64,000 bases of DNA from Acidobacteriaceae bacterium UBA1307 (GTDB lineage Bacteria; Acidobacteriota; Terriglobia; Terriglobales; Acidobacteriaceae). The position numbers were made by a program, and so were the translations under genes. Under the pieces are notes generated by a model. The model was not told the origin of the DNA and ran no database searches. It saw only the letters and a list, made by a program, of their open reading frames with translations. Below are positions 35,500-44,403 of this stretch, in pieces. Each line of letters starts with the position of its first letter. Position 1 is the stretch's first letter. The stretch is taken from assembly GCA_002307235.1 (NCBI GenBank), contig DBTV01000006.1, positions 461-64,460 on the forward strand, given 5' to 3'.

Positions 35500-36441
35500 C
35501 TAATTGGACTTGTCGACGGCGGTTTTGTTAGGCGCCGGCGTTGGTGGGGGCTCGATGCCCTCGGCGCGCAGGGCGCGGTCGATCACCTTCCAGACCGCTT
35601 CCTGGGGCTGTGCGCCATTGATGCGCTCGCCGTTGACGAACAGGGCCGGAGCGCCGTCGATGCCGAGCGCCATGCCCTCTTTGAGCGAGGCGCGGACGGC
35701 GGTCTCGTCCTGCGTGGTGATGCAGGCGCTGAGCTTGGCCGAGTCGAGGTTGGCAAGCGCGGCCTGCTGGCGGGCGATGCGGTCCAGCGTGGCGTGGCTC
35801 TTGGCTATGTCGCGATCCTGGCCGTTGATCTCTTCGCCGTGGGCATGCACGTAGTCGATAAAGGCCCAGTAGGCGTTGGCACTCTGCGCGCCCAGGCAGT
35901 CGGCGTCGACGGCCGAGCGCATGGCCCAGGGATGGATCTCAAGCAGCGGAAAATCCTTGTAGACGAAGCGAACCTTGTCGCCGTAATGGTTGAGCGTGGC
36001 CGGGAACAGCGTCTGGTGCATGCGCGCGCAATAGGGGCACTCGAGGTCGTCGAAGCTGATGACGGTGACCTTGGCGGCGGCGTTGCCGCGCGTGGGCCGG
36101 CCGGCAATGTCGATGCGGAACAGCGGGTTGTTGGCCAGGTCGACGGTCTCAAGACGGCCGAACTTCTGGCCATCGGTCGAGATCAAAAAGTCGACTACCT
36201 GCGATTTGCCGCCGCGGGCGATGGTGACCGGAAGTGTCTCATATCCGCTGATGTTGCTGGGCTTGCGAGCGCCAACGGTAACGTCGAATTCGGGCGGAAG
36301 GTTGTACTGCGCGCGGACCAGAACCTCGACGCGGCGGGCAAGAGCGGCGTTGTCGGGCGTTGGTGTGGCAGAGGTCTGCGCCTTGCAGCCCACCGTGATG
36401 CACAGCGCCAGAAGCGCGGCCAGCAAACGAATCTTTACCAA
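35500..36441 (-). CDS. DsbA-family thiol oxidoreductase lipoprotein
   Basis: 313 residues. Lipoprotein signal (LLAALLALCITVGC, Cys19), a unique N-terminal segment to about 115, then a DsbA/thioredoxin_4 domain with the active-site CPYC (Cys135-Cys138) in FDDLECPYCARMH. It also has VYKDFPLLEIHPWAMRSA and the cis-Pro region GIDGAPALFVNGERING. TTG at 36441 has AGAGGA seven bases upstream. It lies between lptD and the SurA-like gene on the same strand. LptD of E. coli needs disulfides to function and this LptD keeps Cys residues in comparable places, so a role as LptD oxidant is an attractive inference. Confidence 0.88.
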   Translation of the reverse strand: MVKIRLLAALLALCITVGCKAQTSATPTPDNAALARRVEVLVRAQYNLPPEFDVTVGARKPSNISGYETLPVTIARGGKSQVVDFLISTDGQKFGRLETVDLANNPLFRIDIAGRPTRGNAAAKVTVISFDDLECPYCARMHQTLFPATLNHYGDKVRFVYKDFPLLEIHPWAMRSAVDADCLGAQSANAYWAFIDYVHAHGEEINGQDRDIAKSHATLDRIARQQAALANLDSAKLSACITTQDETAVRASLKEGMALGIDGAPALFVNGERINGAQPQEAVWKVIDRALRAEGIEPPPTPAPNKTAVDKSN

Positions 36442-36475
36442 ATCAGTTTCCTCTTTCCAAAAAGAATACGCTAGG

Positions 36476-36543
36476 CGGGGACCAGGGACCAGGGACCAGG
36501 GGAGGCAGGGACGTAGGGACTGAGGGACCTGGTTCCTCGTCCC
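36476..36543. repeat. GGGACCAGGGACC intergenic repeat, copy 2
   Basis: Tandem imperfect units of GGGACCA / GGGACGTA / GGGACTGA filling the gap between lptD and the dsbA-like gene, reaching the last codon of lptD. Same family as 26553-26585 and 46403-46500. Confidence 0.75.
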
Positions 36544-39051
36544 TCAATACGCCGGCGGCTGGGTCGGGTCGCGATAGATGGTATTCGAGCGGCGAATATC
36601 GCCGATCGAGCCGAAGTTGGCCAGGGTAAAGCTGTACAGGTACTGGGTTTCGTCGCGGATGGAGCCGAGCTGGAAGCGGCGATAGCCCAGCGTCACCCCG
36701 CAGCAGTCCCAGTTGTAGCTGGCCTGCACGCCGCCGTGCTGCAGTTTATCGAGCACAAAGTCGTAGCTGGCATTGGCGGCCATGGTGAAGCCGCGCTGGT
36801 TCTGTTTGCCGATGGTCAAAAACGGCGTCAGAAGCTGGCTTTTGATGGTCGAGGCCGAGCCGCGGCTTTCATCGACGGCGTTCAGCAGTGCGTGGCCCAT
36901 GCCGACAGTCGCCGGGCCAAAGCTGTAGCCGGCAAAAAGATTGTCGCTGGTGAACTGGCCCTGCAGCGGGTCGTAGTCCATGTCCCACTCGATGCGCAGG
37001 TTGTCGACCATCTCAAAACGCATGCGCGAGAGCACCGGAGCGCGATTGTTCGAGCTGGTCAGGAAGGCGATGCCGCTCATATCGAGCGTGGAGTCGAAGA
37101 CGTTGCGGCGGCCGGAGATGAGGGCTCCGCCGAAGTAGGGATCGAGGAAGAACTTCTGGGCAATCTGCCAACTGGCCCACTCGCGCTGCGTGGGCGGGCA
37201 GTGTTCGGCGCAGGGGCGCAGGGTACGTCCGTAGAGCCGCTGGGTGATGGAGAAGCCGACCTCGTTGGTGTCGGTGGCGATGTCGCTGGTGTCAACCATC
37301 AGCACGCGCTGCGCCTGGTCGCCGATGCCGCCGACAAAGTGATAGGTAAACTCCGGCTCGATGACGTGGCGCACGACGCGGTTGAGCACGGGCACGGAAA
37401 AGTCGCGCAACAGCGTTGGTGCGCGCAGATCCACCGTGGCCTCGGCATAGGTGCGATTCAGCGCCGTGCGCTCGAGGGTGGGCACGCCATGGCGCCGGTC
37501 GGTTAGGTCCGGCTTCTGGCTGCTCGAATAGGCGGTTTCGCGTAGCGCGATCGAGGGCACCAGATCCCATCCGTCCGCATGCAGCGGCAGCGAGAGCCGC
37601 GGGTAGACGTCCAGGCGGGCGATATTGCGCGCATGGAAGTGCGGTTCGGTGCGATTCATGAAGCTGTAGGAGGCACCGAGCTCCCAGTAGAACGGCGTTG
37701 TGCCGAGCGGCTCGGTGATCGCGTCCAGCCGCGCCATGGGCAGATGGAAGAAGCGTGCTTCATCGCCGGCCGTCGAGCTGGCAAAGGTCTGGAAGCGGTC
37801 GAGCAGAATCGAGGGCACCAGCCCGCCGTGTACGTGCGTGAAGCCGACCTTGCTGGCAACCTGCGAACTGATGGCCTGCGAATAGTTGTCGTTGAAGACC
37901 AGCCGATAGGTGTAGCTGGACAGGTAATCGACGCTGCCGGCGACGTGCGTGTAGGGGGTGAAGTCCTTGCGGCCCTCAGCCACAATGTCGACGCCACCCT
38001 GATCGACAAGTTTATTGGTCGTGGTGGTGACGGACTTGCCCGCCACCTTGGAGGTGGTCGTCGTCGATTGCATCACGCCGCGATCGAGCAGCGCGTTCCA
38101 GCGGACCAGCGCGCTGTCGTGGCCACGGCCGCGATAGCGGAAGTCTCCGTTCGGTGACCAGCCGCGATGGCTGAAGTACTCGGTGCCGACGATCATGTCC
38201 ATGCTGCGATTGACGGCCCAATAGTATTGCGCGCCCACGACCACGCCCTTGATCGAGGAGTTGCTGATGACCGGCAGCAGAAAGCCGCTTTCGCGACCGG
38301 TTTCATCGGCCGGGTGGCGCAGATAGGGCAAGTAGAAGACCGGCACGCCGAGCAGCGTGAAGTACGAATTCTTGGTCGAGGCCACGCCGTCTTCAAGCTG
38401 GATGGCGTGCGAGAGCACCTGCCAGTCCGGGTGCGGAAGCTGGCAGTTGGTCATGGCGCCGTCGATCAGCCGGTAGCGGCCCTCGCCGGTTTGCAGCAGC
38501 ACGCGCGCGCTGAACAGCAGCGGATTGCTGCTGGCGTAGGCATTGCGGCTGAGCGAGGTGCGCAGGCCCTGCGAGCCGCGCACGTCATAAAACCGCGCCG
38601 TGTGCATGTTCACGCGAATGTCGCCGTGCGTGGCGTGGATCATCACGTCGGCCGGTCCGCCGGTCAACTCGAGATGACCCTCGGCCTCGATGGCCGTCGT
38701 CGAGCGGTGATAGACCACCTTGTCGGCGCGCAGCGTGTAGCCGCGATAGTGGCAAAGGACGTGGCCGTTGAAGCTCATCAGGTCCCCGGCCAGTGTCGGA
38801 TTGTCGGCGTCGCACTCGACCGGAATGCCGGAGGGGGCGACGGGCTCGGGTTCGGCGATCGGCAGCAGTTCCTGGCCCGGATCATCGGGCAACTCATGAG
38901 AATCTGGCGCGGCGGCAGGCACAGTGTCGCGCGTTGCGACAGAGGCGGCGGAGGGAGGCACGGGAGGTAGCCCATGAGTCAACATCTGCCCCTTAACTTC
39001 AAGGTGACAGAGGGCTAAGACCGTGATACATACTAGAGTACGAGGACGCAT
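36544..39051 (-). CDS. lptD: LPS-assembly protein LptD
   Basis: An 835-residue outer-membrane barrel that, with LptE, inserts lipopolysaccharide into the outer leaflet. It has a signal segment (TLVCITVLALC), a proline-rich lead and the OstA/LptA-like beta-jellyroll at about 75-160 (GIPVECDADNPTLAGDLMSF; YTLRADKVVYHRSTTAIEAE). The LptD barrel follows (YFTLLGVPVFYLPYLRHPAD, ESGFLLPVISNSS), ending in DCCGVTLGYRRF. Cys80, Cys100 and the adjacent Cys783-Cys784 mirror the C31/C173/C724/C725 set that forms the essential disulfides in E. coli, in number and general placement. It is the first gene of a minus-strand lptD/dsbA-like/surA-like block. Confidence 0.93.
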   Translation of the reverse strand: MRPRTLVCITVLALCHLEVKGQMLTHGLPPVPPSAASVATRDTVPAAAPDSHELPDDPGQELLPIAEPEPVAPSGIPVECDADNPTLAGDLMSFNGHVLCHYRGYTLRADKVVYHRSTTAIEAEGHLELTGGPADVMIHATHGDIRVNMHTARFYDVRGSQGLRTSLSRNAYASSNPLLFSARVLLQTGEGRYRLIDGAMTNCQLPHPDWQVLSHAIQLEDGVASTKNSYFTLLGVPVFYLPYLRHPADETGRESGFLLPVISNSSIKGVVVGAQYYWAVNRSMDMIVGTEYFSHRGWSPNGDFRYRGRGHDSALVRWNALLDRGVMQSTTTTSKVAGKSVTTTTNKLVDQGGVDIVAEGRKDFTPYTHVAGSVDYLSSYTYRLVFNDNYSQAISSQVASKVGFTHVHGGLVPSILLDRFQTFASSTAGDEARFFHLPMARLDAITEPLGTTPFYWELGASYSFMNRTEPHFHARNIARLDVYPRLSLPLHADGWDLVPSIALRETAYSSSQKPDLTDRRHGVPTLERTALNRTYAEATVDLRAPTLLRDFSVPVLNRVVRHVIEPEFTYHFVGGIGDQAQRVLMVDTSDIATDTNEVGFSITQRLYGRTLRPCAEHCPPTQREWASWQIAQKFFLDPYFGGALISGRRNVFDSTLDMSGIAFLTSSNNRAPVLSRMRFEMVDNLRIEWDMDYDPLQGQFTSDNLFAGYSFGPATVGMGHALLNAVDESRGSASTIKSQLLTPFLTIGKQNQRGFTMAANASYDFVLDKLQHGGVQASYNWDCCGVTLGYRRFQLGSIRDETQYLYSFTLANFGSIGDIRRSNTIYRDPTQPPAY

Positions 39052-39341
39052 CGGGACCGACCAAAAGGGTCAAGGTCAGCATAGCAAACCTGAGCCCTAT
39101 TCGATTCAGACGCTCCCCTCGCCGCTCTGGCAGCAAAAAAATACGGCTTTGAGTTTTCCCTGTTGAAGACGCCGCTCCCTGTGTGCGCGCGCCAGGATAA
39201 GGCCGTAGTGTCCGCGAACTCCCTTCTTCACACTTTTGATTGTTTCGGAATCGCCTGCGTGTTTGCGCTGCCGGTTCCGGGCGAAACCGCGAGATGTCCG
39301 GCAAAACGCACCGGAGCGTACGCAGAAGGGATACAACAACT

Positions 39342-40661
39342 GTGAGTACGATGCCGAGCCAGATCGATCCTTCCCCCGACTCCTGGAAACAGGAGGTCAA
39401 TCGGCGCGTGGCTGCGCATAGGAGCCGCAAGGGCGTGGAGGTGGTCGAGCCGTCCGCGCCGCCGGCCCATCATGCCGCCAGCAGTCGCGCCGCGCAGGCA
39501 GCCGCTCGCGTGGCCGCCCGCTATGCCAAGGCCCCCAGCTACAGTGAGGCGCTGGCCGAGGAGGCGCGCGTCGCCGTCCGTGCTGCTTCGGCTGCCGCGG
39601 AAAAGGCCCGTGCCGCTTCGGCCGCCGCGCAACAGGCGCATGCCGCTGCGGTCAACGTGCTGGCCGGGCTGGAAGAAGCCGCGCAGGCCGTCGAAAACCA
39701 CTGGCCCGATCTGCCCTGCCCGGCTGCCCGTGTCACCCTTGAGGGCGAAGCCGTATCGTTGCCCTCGCCGATGGCGCCGGCCCAGTTGTCCGCGCCCGCC
39801 GAGCCCGAGGCCGCTCCGGCCGCTCCCCAGGATTATTCGATCCGTTGGGAGCCGGACTTCGAGCAGCGTCATCAGGAACAGGCCGCCAGCGCGCAGCCCG
39901 AGCCGGAGCCCGAACTCTGGCAGCAGCCCGCAGCCTATGAGCCTGAGCCCATCGAGGTCGTCGAGCCGGGTCGCCCGATTCATGCCAACCTGATCGAGTT
40001 TCCGCGTGAGATTGTCGCCACCCGTCGCGTACGCCCGCGCCTGGCCGAGGGGCCAACGGCGGACGAAGCGATGCCGGGCGAACAGTTGAGCATCTTCGAG
40101 GTCGATCCGCATTCGGTCGCCACCGCGCCTGCTGCCGAGGAATCGGCGCAGGCCGAATGGGCCGAGTGGTCCAGCTTCAAGCTGCCGGCAAAGACCGAGG
40201 AAGAGGAGTTTCTGCTCGACGAGGCCGATTATTTGGCCGACCGCGCGCGCAGAATCGAGGCCGCTCCGGTTGGCTTGCGGATGATGGCCACGGTGGTCAA
40301 CGGCTCGCTGATCGTCGGCGGTTTTCTGGCAATTGGTTTGCTGGCACTGACCCACGCGCCGGAGCTGCCGCCGATGCGCTCGCTCGTCACCGATTCGGTG
40401 CTGGGCCTGCTGCTCAGCAGCGCCGTCTATCTGCAACTGTTCTACGTGCTCGGCAAAAGCACGCCGGGGATGAAGTACGCCCACCTCAGGCTGGCGACGC
40501 TCGACGGCGAGGTGCCGACGCGCGGACAGCGGCTGATGCGGCTGTTCTCGGTGGCCTTCTCGATTCTGCCGCTCGGCCTCGGTCTGCTCTGGTTCCTCTT
40601 CGACGAGGACCACCTCTGCTGGCACGACCGGCTCTCGCGCACCTACCTGCGCCGGTACTAA
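39342..40661 (+). CDS. RDD family membrane protein with long Ala/Pro/Glu-rich N-terminus
   Basis: 439 residues. The first 290 are low-complexity: an Ala-rich helical stretch (SRAAQAAARVAARYAKAPSY; ASAAAEKARAASAAAQQAHA) then acidic/Pro segments. The C-terminal 150 carry the RDD domain with about three membrane helices (MMATVVNGSLIVGGFLAIGL; LVTDSVLGLLLSSAVYLQLF; LMRLFSVAFSILPLGLGLLW) and the hallmark GKSTPGMKYAHLRL and CWHDRLSRTYL. RDD proteins are poorly understood; some affect ion or osmotic tolerance. The GTG at 39342 is preceded by AGAAGGGA and follows an AT-rich divergent promoter region shared with lptD. A stable terminator follows. Confidence 0.82.
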   Translation: MSTMPSQIDPSPDSWKQEVNRRVAAHRSRKGVEVVEPSAPPAHHAASSRAAQAAARVAARYAKAPSYSEALAEEARVAVRAASAAAEKARAASAAAQQAHAAAVNVLAGLEEAAQAVENHWPDLPCPAARVTLEGEAVSLPSPMAPAQLSAPAEPEAAPAAPQDYSIRWEPDFEQRHQEQAASAQPEPEPELWQQPAAYEPEPIEVVEPGRPIHANLIEFPREIVATRRVRPRLAEGPTADEAMPGEQLSIFEVDPHSVATAPAAEESAQAEWAEWSSFKLPAKTEEEEFLLDEADYLADRARRIEAAPVGLRMMATVVNGSLIVGGFLAIGLLALTHAPELPPMRSLVTDSVLGLLLSSAVYLQLFYVLGKSTPGMKYAHLRLATLDGEVPTRGQRLMRLFSVAFSILPLGLGLLWFLFDEDHLCWHDRLSRTYLRRY

Positions 40662-40674
40662 AATCGCAGCGAAC

Positions 40675-40709
40675 AAAAGGGCCGGGGAGCATTGCTCCCC
40701 GGCCCTTTT
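40675..40709. terminator. Bidirectional terminator, 16-bp perfect stem
   Basis: Arms 40675-40690 and 40694-40709, A4 to T4, with a three-base loop. It lies between the convergent RDD gene and transhydrogenase gene. Confidence 0.92.
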
Positions 40710-40719
40710 GGCTGCGCCG

Positions 40720-40768
40720 TTAGCCATTAGCTTTTAGCTAGAAGCTAATAGCTAAAAGCTTCTAGCTG
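40720..40768. repeat. AGCTA/TAGCC intergenic repeat, copy 2
   Basis: Imperfect palindromic run containing TAGCCATTAGCTTTTAGCTA, AGAAGCTAATAGCTA and AAAGCTTCTAGCTG, immediately after the terminator and 9 bp from the stop of the transhydrogenase gene. Confidence 0.78.
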
Positions 40769-40776
40769 TTTTCCCC

Positions 40777-42186
40777 CTACTCGTCGTTCTGGTACTTGCG
40801 CAGCCGCCCGAGGCCGTTGAAAGCGGCGACCTTGTAGCACTCGGCCAGCGTTGGGTAGTTGAAGACGGCATCGATAAAGTAGTCGACCTTGCCGCCGAGA
40901 GCCATCACCGCCTGACCAATGTGGATCAGCTCCGTGGCTCCTTCGCCGATGATGTGCACGCCGAGCAGCTTGCGCGTCTCCGGGTGAAAAAGGATCTTGA
41001 GCCGACCGGTGGTGTCGCCGCGAATCTGGCCGCGGGCCGTCTCCCGGTAGTAGGCCATGCCCACCTCATAGGGCTCGTCGCTCTGCGTCAGCTCCTCTTC
41101 TGTCTTGCCGATGAAGCTGATTTCGGGAATGGTGTAGATGCCGTAGGGATAGGTCGCTGGCTTGGAGGTAGCCTTGCGGTTGCCAAAGGCGCGCTCGGCG
41201 GCGATGCGGCCCTGCTCCATCGAAACCGAGGCCAGCGAGGGGAAGCCGATGACGTCGCCAGCGGCATAAATGTGCGGCACCGCCGTCTGGAAGTGTTCGT
41301 CGACGTGAATGCGTCCTCGTTCGTCGGCCTTGAGCCCGGCCGCCTCCAGATTGAGTTCCTCAATGGCGCCCTGACGGCCCACGGCATAGAGCAGCGTGTC
41401 GCCGGGAACGCGTTTCTTGCTCTGCAGGGTGGCCACGACGCTGCCGTCGGGCAGCTCCTCGACGCTGTCGACCTCCTCGCCCAGCCGGAAGGTGACCCGG
41501 CTGTCACGCAGGTGATAGCTGAGCGCCTCGACGATCTCGCGGTCGGCGAACTCAAGCAGCCGTTCGCGTTTTTCGATCAGCGTCACGCGCACGCCGAGAA
41601 TCGCGAACATGCAGGCGTATTCAACGCCGATCACGCCGCCACCGACCACCACCAGCGAGCGCGGCATCTGCTCAAGATGCAGAATCTGGTCGCTGTTGAC
41701 GATGGTGCGGCCGTTGAGCGGCACCTTGGGCGAGTTGGCGGGTTTGGTGCCGACGGCGATCAGAATGCGGTCGGCCTCGAGAAGGTTCTCACTCTTGGCC
41801 GTGCGCACGCAGATGTGGTGCGCGTCGGCGAAGCTGGCCACGCCGTGAATCATGTCGATGCCGTTGCGCATCAGTTGCGATTCGGTGACGTCGATCTCGG
41901 TCTTGACGACGGCCTGGGTGCGAAAGGCCAGATCGTCCATGGTGATCTTCTGCTTGACCCGGTAATTGACCCCGTACAGTGACCGGTAGCTATAGCCGGA
42001 CAGATGCATGACCGCTTCGCGCATGGTCTTTGAGGGGATGGTGCCGGTGTTGATGCACACGCCGCCCACGACGGCGCGCGCCTCGACGACGGCCACGCGT
42101 TTGCGCATCTTGGCTGCGGCCACGGCGGCCCGTTGGCCGGCCGGGCCCGAGCCCAGGACGATCAGATCATAGCGAACAGCGCTCAT
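40777..42186 (-). CDS. sthA: Si-specific NAD(P)+ transhydrogenase (soluble)
   Basis: A 469-residue flavoprotein of the disulfide-oxidoreductase superfamily that interconverts NADPH and NADH in the cytosol. FAD motif YDLIVLGSGPAGQRAAVAAA, then GGVCINTGTIPSKTMREAV. The second active-site Cys of lipoamide dehydrogenases is replaced by Thr (CINTGT), the diagnostic SthA/UdhA change. The NAD-binding VVGGGVIGVEYACMFAILGV, the second FAD contact YAAGDVIGFPSLASVSMEQG and the C-terminal dimer domain are complete. It is monocistronic. Identity is secure from the Cys-to-Thr signature and length. Confidence 0.92.
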   Translation of the reverse strand: MSAVRYDLIVLGSGPAGQRAAVAAAKMRKRVAVVEARAVVGGVCINTGTIPSKTMREAVMHLSGYSYRSLYGVNYRVKQKITMDDLAFRTQAVVKTEIDVTESQLMRNGIDMIHGVASFADAHHICVRTAKSENLLEADRILIAVGTKPANSPKVPLNGRTIVNSDQILHLEQMPRSLVVVGGGVIGVEYACMFAILGVRVTLIEKRERLLEFADREIVEALSYHLRDSRVTFRLGEEVDSVEELPDGSVVATLQSKKRVPGDTLLYAVGRQGAIEELNLEAAGLKADERGRIHVDEHFQTAVPHIYAAGDVIGFPSLASVSMEQGRIAAERAFGNRKATSKPATYPYGIYTIPEISFIGKTEEELTQSDEPYEVGMAYYRETARGQIRGDTTGRLKILFHPETRKLLGVHIIGEGATELIHIGQAVMALGGKVDYFIDAVFNYPTLAECYKVAAFNGLGRLRKYQNDE

Positions 42187-42319
42187 AAGAGTCTGTTACT
42201 CCTAATTCCAGATTGTAGGACGAAGCCCCGGGGCTCCCAAGAAAAGAAATACCAGGGGGGAAGGGGAGGAACCGAACAGAGCAGCAGCCGACGCGGTGTT
42301 TGTTTTGGGAATGGAGGGC

Positions 42320-42356
42320 AAAACAAACGCGCTGCCGGTGGTTTCCGGCAGCGCGT
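42320..42356 (-). terminator. Terminator of the chemoreceptor gene
   Basis: A 12-bp perfect stem (42327-42338 with 42345-42356) with a six-base loop; on the minus strand it is followed by TTGTTTTG. It lies 89 bp past the stop of the minus-strand gene at 42445. Confidence 0.8.
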
Positions 42357-42444
42357 GGGGTAAAGGCGGCGACCAAACTACGGCGATGGAGGGGTTGAAT
42401 CGCCGACGCAGATCAGGGGGTGTTGGCCGCCGCCAACTGAAGAA

Positions 42445-44163
42445 TTAGTCGCCCGAGGGCGCGACGCTGAAGGCCGACGTGGCCGGACGCAGCGAGCTCG
42501 AGTACCGTCCGCCGCGCTGTTTGCCACCGCTGTCCAGATGGAACTGGCGGATCAGTGCATCCAGTTGCGCGGCCAGCGAGGCCAGGTTCTTGATCGCCTC
42601 GACCGACTCCTCGGCGCTCTGTGAGGTCTCGGCCGACAACTGCGAGATCTGGCCGGCCGACTCGGAGATCTCGCCCGAAGCCGAGGTCTGCTGGGTGGCG
42701 GCGGTGGCGATCAACTGAATCTGGTGCTCGACGTACTTGCACGATTCGATGATTGCGTTCAGGCTCTCGCGTGCGTTCGAGGTTTCCTTCAGGCCGTTTT
42801 CGACCGAAGCGCGGCTCTCTTCCATGACCTCGAGGGTGGCGCGGGTCTCATCCTGAATGCTGCGGATGGTGCCGGCGATCTCCTCGGTCGCCCCCTTGGT
42901 GCGCTCGGCCAGGCGGCGAACCTCGCCGGCGACGACGGCGAATCCACGACCATGTTCTCCTGCGCGGGCGGCCTCGATGGCGGCGTTGAGGGCCAGCAGG
43001 TTGGTCTGCTCGCTGATCTCCTGAATCACGCTGACCACCTTGCCGATCTCTTCGGACCGATGAGCCAGCGAGGTCATCTTTTCAGAGACCGTGCCGGTTG
43101 CCGAAGCGATCTTTTCCATGGTGTTGGCGGCGGCCTGCATCACGGCTCCACCCTTTTCGGCATTCTCGGCCGAGGTGCGGCTGGCCTGCGCGGCATCCTC
43201 GGAGTTGTGGCTGATCTCGCCGATCGTCGCCGTCATCTCTTGCGCGGCGGCGGCAATCTGGTTGATCTTGGCCGACTCGGTACGAGCATTGCCGGCGGCC
43301 TGCGTGCTGCGGGCGCTCAGCTCGGTGGTTGAGGTCGACAGCGTCTCGGCGCTTTCGGCCACCGACTTCAGAACCTCGCGCAACACCTCGAGGCTGGCGT
43401 TGTAATCAAGGCCGACCTGGCTGATTTCGTCGTCGCCGTTGACCTCGATCGTACGGCTCAGATCCTTGCTGGCCATGGCGCGGAAGGCGTCATTCAGCTT
43501 GCCCAGGCGGGGAACGATTTCGCCCGCCAGAACGCGGCCAACCACAGCGCACAGACCGACAATCAGCAGGGTGACAAAGGAGTTGATCCAGGTAGAGAGA
43601 CGGGCGGACGAGGTGACTTCATCTGCCTGCTTCTGCCCTTCCTTGACGCTGACCTGCATGAGGGTGCTCATCGAAGTGACGATGTCACGCAGATTCTGTG
43701 CCACCTGATCGGAGAGGCCGAGATCGAGCGCGCCGCCCGGATTGCTTGCATTCACAAAGCCAACAATCTTGTCGCTGGCGTCCAGATACTGGTTGGCGGC
43801 CGAGGAGAACTTCTGGTAGGCGGCCCGCTCCTCGGAGTTGGCAATCAGCGGTTCATAGGTTTGCGTTGCCTGGTGGTACTGGTTGATCGCCTGCTGGCGC
43901 TCATTGCGATTTTCGCTGGTGCACGCCGCTGTTTGGCAGAGCATCAGGTCAAGATCGTCGCGCCGGATGGTGTTGATGGCGTCCCGCGCATTGCCCAAAG
44001 CAATGATGGAGGGGAGCGAGGTGGAGCTCACATTCGCGCTTTTGGATGCAATGCCAAGGAATGTGAGCAACGAGTAAGCGCCAAGTGCGACACAAAGGCC
44101 ACAAACTACGCCAAAGGCGTAGAGAAGCTTACGAGAGACGGAAATAGTGCGTAGCCACTGCAT
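42445..44163 (-). CDS. Methyl-accepting chemotaxis protein
   Basis: A 572-residue transmembrane receptor. First membrane helix at about 15-36 (LLYAFGVVCGLCVALGAYSL), a periplasmic four-helix bundle-type sensor (about 40-190), second helix (WINSFVTLLIVGLCAVVGRV), HAMP, then a long cytoplasmic coiled coil. The signalling tip is the invariant EISEQTNLLALNAAIEAARA, GEHGRGFAVVAGEVRRLAER. There is no C-terminal NWETF-like pentapeptide, and a Ser/Gly-rich tail follows. The ATG at 44163 is preceded by AGAGGTTA; an upstream start at 44289 would add non-MCP sequence. No che genes are adjacent. The gene is divergent from an esterase that acts on plant cell walls, which hints at sensing plant-derived compounds (inference). 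Confidence 0.92.
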   Translation of the reverse strand: MQWLRTISVSRKLLYAFGVVCGLCVALGAYSLLTFLGIASKSANVSSTSLPSIIALGNARDAINTIRRDDLDLMLCQTAACTSENRNERQQAINQYHQATQTYEPLIANSEERAAYQKFSSAANQYLDASDKIVGFVNASNPGGALDLGLSDQVAQNLRDIVTSMSTLMQVSVKEGQKQADEVTSSARLSTWINSFVTLLIVGLCAVVGRVLAGEIVPRLGKLNDAFRAMASKDLSRTIEVNGDDEISQVGLDYNASLEVLREVLKSVAESAETLSTSTTELSARSTQAAGNARTESAKINQIAAAAQEMTATIGEISHNSEDAAQASRTSAENAEKGGAVMQAAANTMEKIASATGTVSEKMTSLAHRSEEIGKVVSVIQEISEQTNLLALNAAIEAARAGEHGRGFAVVAGEVRRLAERTKGATEEIAGTIRSIQDETRATLEVMEESRASVENGLKETSNARESLNAIIESCKYVEHQIQLIATAATQQTSASGEISESAGQISQLSAETSQSAEESVEAIKNLASLAAQLDALIRQFHLDSGGKQRGGRYSSSLRPATSAFSVAPSGD

Positions 44164-44403
44164 GAGGGTAACCTCTTTAGTAGGAAAAAGACTCGCCTTT
44201 TGTATCGGCAAAACATGCAGTTGCATGAGTTTGTCCGTGCTTTTTTGGCAAATTTCGCTACAGGGCGAAGGTAACCCGAAGGTAACCAAAGTGTTCTTTT
44301 CTCCCGTTTTTCGCCCGGCTTGCCTCGGGATCGGTGCAATCAGTATGCTGAGGCCGCCTGGTGTGTTGCTGGTTGACGCAGATCAACAGGTCAATGGGGT
44401 TTT

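Noticed and set aside
40777..42186. Dihydrolipoyl dehydrogenase or mercuric reductase
   Set aside because: The second redox Cys is replaced (CINTGT), which defines the soluble transhydrogenase branch.
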